Positions 63,159 through 64,000 of a stretch of 64,000 bases of DNA are shown here, one piece after another. The position numbers and the translations under genes are program-made. The notes under the pieces were generated by a model. It was not told the origin of the DNA and did no database searches. It saw nothing but the letters and a program-made list of their open reading frames with translations. The first letter of the stretch is position 1. Each line of letters starts with the position of its first letter. The DNA is from Bacillota bacterium (lineage in GTDB: Bacteria; Bacillota; Clostridia; Saccharofermentanales; Fastidiosipilaceae), in the NCBI GenBank assembly GCA_023420115.1, contig JAEZWR010000036.1:1-64000 (forward strand), read 5' to 3'.

Positions 63159-64000
63159 ATGGCACAGGATGAGCGAAGTTTGGAAATTAATAATGACAAT
63201 ATAAATGTTGATGACTTGTTTGCTCAAAATGTTAACAATGTTGTTCCCGTCGATTTGGATAAGGAAATGAGGCATTCATTTATCGATTATGCGATGAGTG
63301 TTATCGCTGACAGAGCCTTGCCAGATGCAAGAGATGGTCTCAAACCTGTTCATAGAAGGATTCTCTATTCAATGTATACTCAGGGCTTTACCCCTGACAA
63401 ACCTTATCGTAAATGTGCTACCACTGTAGGTGATGTTCTCGGTCGTTTCCATCCTCATGGTGATGCGGCTGTTTATGATGCTTTGGTTCGACTTGCACAA
63501 GATTTTTCTATGCGAGTTCCACTTGTAGATGGACATGGAAACTTTGGTTCGAGAGATGGAGATGCGGCTGCTGCTTATCGTTATACTGAAGCTAGACTTA
63601 CTAAAATGGCTTTGGAAATGATGGCTGACATTAATAAACAGACTGTTGATTTTAGGCCGAACTTCGATGAACATGAGATGGAGCCAGTTGTGCTACCAAC
63701 TCATTATCCTAACTTGCTTGTAAATGGTTCGACTGGTATAGCTGTAGGTATGGCAACCTCTATACCGCCACATAATCTTGGGGAAACTATTAATGGTGCG
63801 ATTCATCTGATGAAGAATCCTGATGCTGACGTCGAAGAACTTATGCAATTTATCAAAGGACCTGATTTTCCCACAGCTGGAACAATTTTAGGTCTGAGCG
63901 GTATAAGAGAATGTTATAAGACAGGTAAGGGGAGGATCGTTGTTAGAGCAAAGGCTGAAATCGAAGCCATGTCCGCCAATCGCCAAAGAATTATAGTACA
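63159..64000 (+). CDS. gyrA: DNA gyrase subunit A, 3' truncated by window edge
   Basis: The first 280 codons of a type IIA topoisomerase A subunit; the frame is open to the last base. Visible features: EMRHSFIDYAMSVIADRALP, VHRRILYSM, the quinolone region FHPHGDAAVYDALVRLAQDF, GHGNFGSRDGD and the active-site Tyr142 in YRYTEARL. The position equal to E. coli Ser83 is Ala103 here, while the Asp87 equivalent is kept (Asp107). It has ~20 extra N-terminal residues. AGGAGG lies seven bases before the ATG. GyrA is favoured over ParC by the DAAVYDALVR and YTEARL context, but only the C-terminal domain would settle it. Confidence 0.93.
   Translation, partial: MAQDERSLEINNDNINVDDLFAQNVNNVVPVDLDKEMRHSFIDYAMSVIADRALPDARDGLKPVHRRILYSMYTQGFTPDKPYRKCATTVGDVLGRFHPHGDAAVYDALVRLAQDFSMRVPLVDGHGNFGSRDGDAAAAYRYTEARLTKMALEMMADINKQTVDFRPNFDEHEMEPVVLPTHYPNLLVNGSTGIAVGMATSIPPHNLGETINGAIHLMKNPDADVEELMQFIKGPDFPTAGTILGLSGIRECYKTGKGRIVVRAKAEIEAMSANRQRIIV

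Noticed and set aside
1..64000. tRNA, rRNA or CRISPR features
   Set aside because: No cloverleaf-like T-arm context, rRNA stretch or regularly spaced repeats were seen by reading both strands; a tRNA-search program could confirm.

Overview
The window is 64 kb of AT-rich, densely coded DNA that looks like the chromosome of an anaerobic, sugar-fermenting low-GC Firmicute (Clostridia-like). The reasons are a class III anaerobic ribonucleotide reductase, pyruvate formate-lyase with its activase, carbohydrate ABC systems of the LplB/YtcP and Mgl types, NCS2 and short-chain ChrA transporters, strong AGGAGG-type ribosome binding sites and many intrinsic terminators. I cannot name the species. N-acetylmuramate, N-acetylglucosamine and sulfated-glycan functions suggest a host-associated or glycan-rich niche (inference).

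Layout: 1-3.6 kb, nrdD (5' truncated by the window edge), nrdG, a lone cyclic-nucleotide-binding-domain protein and a flavodoxin-like reductase. 3.7-13.9 kb, an amino-sugar island: a minus-strand ABC importer (two permeases and a binding protein) and an RpiR/MurR-like regulator, divergent from nagZ, a MurNAc/GlcNAc kinase-like gene, murQ and namZ. Together these could import muropeptide sugars, split them, phosphorylate MurNAc and convert it to GlcNAc-6-P; nagA at 39.5 kb would deacetylate that product. 14-23 kb, a GH3 glycosidase, a purine permease, a nitroreductase, an unknown protein beside a cytoplasmic sulfatase, and a DUF3048 protein. 23-29.6 kb, a five-gene polyamine operon (speA, speE, speB, carboxynorspermidine synthase, nspC) holding parts of two different spermidine routes. 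29.9-39.3 kb, chromate transporter pair, engB, comEC, an Rrf2 regulator, asnS, a SEC-C protein and holA.

39.5-49 kb, nagA, malQ and an mgl galactose/glucose ABC operon, then yaaA and a membrane-anchored thioredoxin-like protein. The mgl binding protein is circularly permuted, and the permease has a ~215-residue coiled-coil extension. 49-55 kb, pflA, pflB, an acetyltransferase and a serine-palmitoyltransferase-like enzyme. 55.2-56.9 kb is an accessory tract with two small mobile-element-type proteins, a leader RNA that could form a pseudoknot, and a frameshifted gene remnant with foreign codon use. 56.9-63 kb, an orphan sugar-binding protein and a Mn/Zn-type troABCD operon whose last permease carries a C-terminal winged-helix domain. 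The window ends in the 5' part of gyrA.

Two themes stand out. Several transport proteins have unusual architecture (permuted MglB, extended MglC, TroD-wHTH fusion). Also, all five exported proteins lack a convincing lipobox cysteine, which is odd for binding proteins of a single-membrane Gram-positive. No rRNA, tRNA, CRISPR array or intact transposase was recognised.
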